Shown here: piece after piece, positions 61,401-64,000 of the stretch
How positions within the stretch are numbered: position 1 is the stretch's first letter
Layout: each line of letters begins with the position of its first letter
NCBI RefSeq assembly: GCF_009720365.1
Contig: NZ_ML769312.1
Coordinates: 1-64,000 of the forward strand
Direction of reading: 5' to 3'
Length of the DNA: 64,000 nt
Source: Catellatospora paridis
Lineage (GTDB): Bacteria > Actinomycetota > Actinomycetes > Mycobacteriales > Micromonosporaceae
Notes under the pieces: generated by a model
Databases searched by the model: none
Told to the model about the DNA's origin: nothing
Seen by the model: the letters and a program-made list of their open reading frames with translations, nothing else
Position numbers and translations under genes: made by a program

Positions 61401-64000
61401 CTGCTCGCCCTCGAACCCGGCTGGAGCTTCCAGGTGCGCACCGACCCCGCGCAGGCATGGGGGCAGACCGGTGTGCACAACGTCGCCAGCACGTCAGCCG
61501 AGCAGCTGATCCTCGCCGTCGCCGACCACAACCTGGCGGCCGCCGGCCCGCAGGTGCAGGCGGCCCCGCCGCCGCAGGGCAGCCCGCAGCGGGCGGAGTT
61601 CGACCGCAACCTCACCCGGATTCCGGCCACCTACTTCGCCTCCGGCATCACCGGCCTGCCGGAACTGGCCGACACCATCACCAGCGACCTGCGGGCCGGT
61701 GGCCTCACCATGGAGATCGGCGGTGACACCCGCAAGGAGCTGCAGCAGAAGCTGTCCAACCTCGACGCCCACCTGGACACCGCGGTCAACGACCCCGCCG
61801 GCTACCGCTTCACGCTGCACGAGCGCGGGCGGGTGGTGGCCGAGGTCGCCGTGCACGCCCAGCGGCAGGCCGACGGCACGGTACGGGTCGGCAGCAGCAG
61901 CGACAAGGCCCACGTCGAGAAGATCGCCACGGCCATCGCCGGCAACAGCGGCGGCCAGTCCATGCGCAACTCCAGCAGCATCAAAGGCACCTTCGACGTC
62001 GACCTGGTGCCGCTGCCGTGGCTGACCCTGGGCCCGGGCCTGTATGCGGGCTTCAACTGGCACAACTTCGACAGCGCCAGCGCGGGCCGGGCCGGGCTGT
62101 GGGTGCACGTGGCGCGCTACACCGGCTTCACCGGCGGATACCACGTCGGGTTCCGGTTCCGGGCGCGGGTGGCGGTCCGCGCCAACCCGGACGTGGTGGC
62201 GGTTCCCACGCCGTGGGTGCCCGGCAGCGCGCTGCTGCGCATCCCCGAACCCGACGCGTTCGCGCACGGGTTCACGGTCGACCAGGCGGCGCTGCCGCAG
62301 GCCCTCCAGGACCAGCTGACGGCCGCTGCCGCGGCCGCTGCCGCCGGCACCGGGCCGGCCGTGCCCGCGGTGCCCAGCGTGCCGCTGCAGCCGGGGCTGC
62401 TGCGCAACACCGGCCACCTGCCGAACGCGCCCCGCGCGGTGGCGCTGCCGCGGCACGTGGTCGACGGGCACGGCATCGGGCAGGGCCTCGTCCGGGTCGA
62501 TCAGTCGGCCGTCGACGAGCTGCGCGGCTTCCTGCTGCCGGAGCTGCGCGAGCGCGGCTTCCTGCCGCCGGACGCCGCCCGCCCGTTCCACACCGGCGAC
62601 CAGGCGGTCGAGTGGACCCGCAAGGCCGGACTGGACAGCCAGCTCGACAACCTCGAACTGGTGGACAAGATGGTCTCCGGCAACGGGCTGGACTCGCACT
62701 ACAACAGCCTGCACCAGGACGGGGTCAGCTTCACTCTGCGCCACCGCGACAAGCGCGGCCACGTGCGCAGCGCGCGGGTCACCCTGAGCGCCGAGCAGTA
62801 CGCGGGGGCCACGAAGCCCGACGGGACCTCGGTCCACTTCATCCGCCGCACCGACGAGTACCACATGGTCAACCTCGGCATGGGCATGGACAACGCCGGC
62901 CAGGGCGTGGGCGGCGGCCGCGACTTCGTGATCGGCGCCAAGGTCGGCGGCGGTATCAAGGACATCCCGCTCGGCCAGTTCATGCGCGGCGGAGTCGAGG
63001 GCAAGGCCGGCAAGGAGTTCTGGACGCGTACAGGTCTGCTGTCCAACCGTCCCGAGCTGCTGGAATACCCCGGGCAGCTGGACGAGTTCCGGCTGCCCAG
63101 CCGGTTCCGGGTCACCGTCGAGTACGACGACGGCACCGCGGAGTTCACCCCGGCCCCGCGCCGGGAGCACCTGGCGACGGTGCACCTGCCGCCCGCGTTC
63201 AACTCGCCGGCCATGGAGCTGGGGGCGTCCCAGCCCACCGACGCGGGCGTGCTGGACCAGGCCGTCATCTCCTACTTCGACACCACCGGGGTGCTGCCGG
63301 CGATGCGCGAGCTGCAGCCCCGGCTGACCGGCCCCGGCCAGGCCACCGACGAGGAGGTGGCCAACTTCGGCGGCACCATCAGCCTGGGCGCCCACGCCAA
63401 GGAGATCATGCAGCACCTGTACACGACCGACACGCTGTTCAAGGCCCACCTGGTCGCCGACGAGCACGGCGGCCTGGCCGTGTCCGGCACCATGGGCGAC
63501 AGCACCTTCGTCGGCGCCACCGCCGACAAGTACGTGCTGGGCCTGATCAAGCTGCAGCTCTCGGAGGCCTCCACGAGTTCGAGCAGCAGCCACTCCGTCA
63601 ACGTGGAGAAGTTCGCGTTCGGCGTCGGCGGCGACCCCAAGGCCGACGGGCTCACCAACGTCGGGCCGGAGTTCGCGGCGAGCCAGAGCTGGGGCTGGAC
63701 GAAGTCGGAGACCCACGGGCGCACCGGCGCCAAGGAGTTCCTGGACCTCGACTTCCACCGCGCGTACGCGTTCGAGACCTGGGTCGATCTCACCGTGCGC
63801 GCCTCGTACGAGCGCCAGGGAAAGATCGTCTTCGTGGCGGGCGGCAACACGCCCGTCATCGGCGCCAGGGCCCACACCGACACCAGGAACGTCGACCACC
63901 GTCGGATGATCTACCTGCTTTCCGAGCCCGAGGCGCTGGCCCGCTACGGCGAGAACCGGGTGCCGCTGAACGACGCCCAGTTGCTCGACGCGATGACCAG
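52500..64000 (+). CDS. Giant type VII secretion-associated protein 2 (CpnT-like/WXG100-like N-terminus; 3' end beyond window)
   Basis: Open from GTG 52500 (VGMHVPDW; in-frame ATG 52506) to the right edge without a stop: more than 3833 residues. Residues 1-410 are homologous to giant 1 throughout (WXG-type GAGWQGDAA, hydrophobic channel-like region, FTFKGIFPDPKTFIG beta repeats). Then come Thr/Pro linkers, several alpha/beta segments (about 770-1500), a helical Ala/Gln-rich region (about 1780-2080), and two similar domains ending LLGRPVDLVRADG and LFGVRVMLVQPAT, each followed by a HTMATVPV/DLLATVPF strand. A Pro-rich stretch (2580-2760) leads to long beta-rich modules like those of giant 1. 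Probable secreted cargo; no toxin domain is seen in the available part. Confidence 0.85.
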   Translation, partial: MGMHVPDWVGKFFLVVTGESWPQADEDQLWALAKVWLAFEATMVTAEAEIVDIRAAVAGAGWQGDAASAMRDKLTELVDGGALHTLVEAAGKLGRFADGAGTNVEYTKASILGQLAILTAQIVMLLPWVSFPPTSAWASGWISALITFGRYMSQTFLRRLIMSVVFGIVLQVGLDVAIQFTQLFITHTRTQWDTKRTSGAALAGAIGGVLGPILFAGFGKIFGQKFVTSIVGFAGIGALHEWSTEQIADLILTGRREQKENEWASASAGAVEGVLDWIGHRTKGGGTMVGLDGDVGNIDIPGLDGNPIEFDGGPHGFDGPAVVDGDFTFKGIFPDPKTFIGTITFDGTLTPPGGQPRTGTFTGTGGFQGTFDGLFDKATIGVRDQVIVGEVQGSGRFDGDFHLSGTFTPAPGSTTGQPGGESGTSTQTRPTTTTTTSTPSPQRPGSVPAGGPVAAQVRTVTGPTVLPPPGGPNPSTPPADTTPETVTSAAAPPVVAWQDHAVVDLVAPPSPDTTGSYSTTTFEAGSLFGDTDSSTDGDSVRTELTSVDGDKFDTGAKFDAGVKFDATSDLFMPTTKDELRALLGLPPDPMSPYSQLLHPAVTTQNPFVFMMTAPSGPGGPPSGPPGGRQPSREDSPQSDPDEDADGPVRVDPEVTIGKLKPADAALVIRRAEDLVQQYLPAPAPLDAHRPAVAAVAQALHQNQPARAAELAVEVATALSTNPATTPTTATSGSRTDGSARLGEQGYPETGWQLVGDVFTHTGDGVVLALDGQLSPLDPDARGLRGDTAILTRVTEDGLVFLTDDATHQVPTPWHEPEPYRLDRGPQGVDLDAIDLPSTHLLRPVPAGIALYRADETRAARMDAEFAPAAPNRTTLVVGPGVTRDAVARTLAALPATLTDRMIVRYTTGAGMTTDQAVRLATTVLGGRRGPLVLPASMLPGRRDATDRVVPLDARRRPTFAEFATEFLVYPADRPPPAQRPPQGLRTGDRVWRYPLADGWVAEQTTDGVWVRPEQLPPGITMPRLPSERAPGGVPQLTVGLPGTTVPDVVRERVTALLAALPPAARPDVLAHGMPGWQLWLTDTAVQPAGPGRAVRVPAGVFLTGDPAVPADVQRQLAGLPRAGNVLRLIPDPGFADPDTLTAYVQGLPPQVRQRVVLDLRVAQPDHTFADAQALAAAVGVPVRVDAALLGGTRPDPSTTVPVGPDGRLAFAPYAAFFDVRGPGAPRPVRTAPGNLPRASDPDTYALADGWVLQVLPGGLWARPADLTGAPTTDVTTRYAAPGGVRLAVGVPGVPVPQAVTDQLATITGQLPRDQRARLTVELLDQDQSHTHTGLGVTPPARTPSPVPSTTSSTTTAASRSAALPPPPVTRPPRTEPGRQVFQYDTATGRLHLVTLAARSAPAFPGTGHRLGGAPVTTTGQDLAGAALAAPGTTGSAAATTPQDTESRPPDRFTHFELDPVTLELTPVRLDPVEVVHATRPASGPDTGRASVGERVLVHDGATGRWTVISVDRDSGLPLPETDGGPGRQLLRRDPHGGVALVTFTHAPEFSAEPDGNTYRRVGEDGSAWHEGSPVGDIRVHPLGGDGIRTAVLARDPDTGLYQVVPAKSPDPSAAMPAFTVKAPGAAPQPVVTRPDPQPPVSYFRFDPGHPADADPDTTGTGPSLSALPVRGDHLDVVEVDLGDGNVRVATFAPVTEREEQLALTEDGTHLTTPQRIDLDALTHDPETGQLIMRETLTDGGSGGPSGGRPSGGRPGGARPGGANQTAARPNDGSRTQVQRDTVLTREQHPPPVTLPRDYTRQRKDDAALDDLGPLTPGEQRIAGDTRTPVSQRVNMIRNQRVWARTEARELVQLRQQARLRPGSVLSRAERQAAVDGALTATLTAPPAANLTVREQVELALTETFAAGVQGRLTATGTQAAVNAALRRQGLAPVTLTPEQLAAAAAAGQARVALLVDLQQRLADDAAAELTAQETAAVHAAINDPSLPGGLPLTVGQHREAGGAEAATRLDRMAELGRRTADLPAADPVPPPTPPLGGLLEPSAGFAAVDAFHEFLYAVRGVPATSLPSTQRVWQRLTAPAPQTDGAAATTPEPLNPPSAHPAGDSDLPPVTTRLLWQAQPAAAVLTPQAHAQLDDLGLHAALPLTAGHPFAVVANAAVFRGATGLLPVLGHAPADWIQAITGMVLADAARAGGAIPTLGLTEPDEVVLGEVVQWLADGLPAQRMPAALSGRPRDHIILDLMGHLLGRPVDLVRADGGRTPFGPSAADGSRPVVVVEDRDGDLLATVPFDAAPAVFAANGGSRLLEPGLPGGLFADELAFTDLDHVLRDLTGRPDPVLPPSTQLSDRLRDVLLPGRQATTGPGMAPVLQTVRDAVTQLPPPMRDPAVAPPQWTPAPPTADPTSPDALTDRQQQALTDLGLAAVANQAGPASFFEALRQQGAYGDGRLAGLVRSDPERLRSAFAALLLADLATSGNAWPLMNADPSALRERIDLLVSWVEQLGTVGQAPPPLVAEGMVNSLAELFGVRVMLVQPATVQEFVPAGMDPATLPTVHLVVTAGGHTMATVPVAPDLSGQVVRPAPAKAEPTPSDPATVPPVPLVPPVPDTDETTANAAVPLPPTPQLPSPQLPPSPQLPPTPPLSPTPPRIPTPPPPPVPFRAPSTPPPVPFRTPSPPPYVPFQAPSLPPSPVPLPASLPDLDVPLPVLEPDSTVPDPLTPLPPPVPQVPPVSGPDGLIPDDKIASTSGLKGKQPETLPPPPPPDPVVTAPPLTVTPVAVDPLTHTIGIPRAGLPLMADLVRSLQEAMARAGVEVPAAQWTALPQLLLSNYRYVVGQSGYPVVLGGAEVLVRLTLGQASRLGNPAGSYDRPAQGTSTDTLAGRAPDKGRYHANQATNGVFQTGAHSQGQSGQAGALRLTLAAGFALGLDPVVLQVAKLGFSISGAANITTRSTGYIKDAEGGHVEDTRDDSTLLALEPGWSFQVRTDPAQAWGQTGVHNVASTSAEQLILAVADHNLAAAGPQVQAAPPPQGSPQRAEFDRNLTRIPATYFASGITGLPELADTITSDLRAGGLTMEIGGDTRKELQQKLSNLDAHLDTAVNDPAGYRFTLHERGRVVAEVAVHAQRQADGTVRVGSSSDKAHVEKIATAIAGNSGGQSMRNSSSIKGTFDVDLVPLPWLTLGPGLYAGFNWHNFDSASAGRAGLWVHVARYTGFTGGYHVGFRFRARVAVRANPDVVAVPTPWVPGSALLRIPEPDAFAHGFTVDQAALPQALQDQLTAAAAAAAAGTGPAVPAVPSVPLQPGLLRNTGHLPNAPRAVALPRHVVDGHGIGQGLVRVDQSAVDELRGFLLPELRERGFLPPDAARPFHTGDQAVEWTRKAGLDSQLDNLELVDKMVSGNGLDSHYNSLHQDGVSFTLRHRDKRGHVRSARVTLSAEQYAGATKPDGTSVHFIRRTDEYHMVNLGMGMDNAGQGVGGGRDFVIGAKVGGGIKDIPLGQFMRGGVEGKAGKEFWTRTGLLSNRPELLEYPGQLDEFRLPSRFRVTVEYDDGTAEFTPAPRREHLATVHLPPAFNSPAMELGASQPTDAGVLDQAVISYFDTTGVLPAMRELQPRLTGPGQATDEEVANFGGTISLGAHAKEIMQHLYTTDTLFKAHLVADEHGGLAVSGTMGDSTFVGATADKYVLGLIKLQLSEASTSSSSSHSVNVEKFAFGVGGDPKADGLTNVGPEFAASQSWGWTKSETHGRTGAKEFLDLDFHRAYAFETWVDLTVRASYERQGKIVFVAGGNTPVIGARAHTDTRNVDHRRMIYLLSEPEALARYGENRVPLNDAQLLDAMT

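Noticed and set aside
1-64000. tRNA, rRNA, riboswitch or intact insertion sequence
   Set aside because: No tRNA arm pattern, rRNA core or known riboswitch core was recognised by reading. The only mobile-element trace is the ISL3 fragment near 24.1 kb.

Overview
The window is very GC-rich with strong G/C at third codon positions, dense overlapping operons, GTG/TTG starts and ESX-type secretion genes. This points to a filamentous actinomycete, most likely of the Micromonosporaceae (inference from gene content; no 16S or tRNA gene is present). Two regions differ in character. From 1 to about 25 kb the window is a mosaic of accessory genes and gene relics. From 25 kb to the right edge it is one large type VII (ESX-like) secretion locus that runs off the window.

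Left region. A secreted arabinofuranosidase (CBM2 plus GH62, minus strand, cut by the left edge) has a CebR-type palindromic operator upstream. Next to it are two head-to-head genes that both lost their 5' ends, a FAD monooxygenase and a TetR regulator. Two paralogous four-gene modules follow, each encoding an ABC ATPase, an FtsX-type permease, a NarL-class histidine kinase and a response regulator with stop/start overlaps (2811-6767 minus, 12984-17993 plus). Between and after them lie the relic of a third kinase/regulator pair fused to a membrane-protein tail, a rhomboid-like protein, a lipoprotein hydrolase, an unknown 437-residue protein, a damaged DUF4132 gene, an EthD pseudogene and an HNH-like protein. 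After these come an operon of a small unknown protein with a large M48-type membrane metalloprotease, a P-loop kinase, a VOC protein, an ISL3 transposase scrap and a response regulator lacking its phosphoacceptor.

Type VII locus. The minus-strand block 25195-37120 encodes two small ESX-like proteins, a 3395-residue giant protein with a CpnT-like/WXG100-like N-terminus, and a downstream 343-residue partner. Then come a beta-helix/tandem AAA+ (EccA-class) ATPase (minus), a mycosin (plus), EccC (minus), and an operon starting at EccD and EccB. This continues through two WXG100 proteins, an EspC-like protein, a PPE-like Pro/Gly-rich protein, a YbaB/EbfC-like protein, another ESX-like protein and a second giant protein of more than 3833 residues, truncated by the right edge. 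EccB, EccC and EccD form the membrane channel and motor, the WXG100 pair are the expected small substrates or co-substrates, and the two giants are the likely large cargo. No EccE is visible in the window.

Most striking points: the mycosin has Ala where the catalytic Ser should be, so it is predicted inactive; the [ESX-like + giant] unit has been duplicated at the two ends of the locus and its rear parts have diverged; and no recognisable toxin domain is visible in either giant. The left 25 kb carries at least five separate gene-decay scars.
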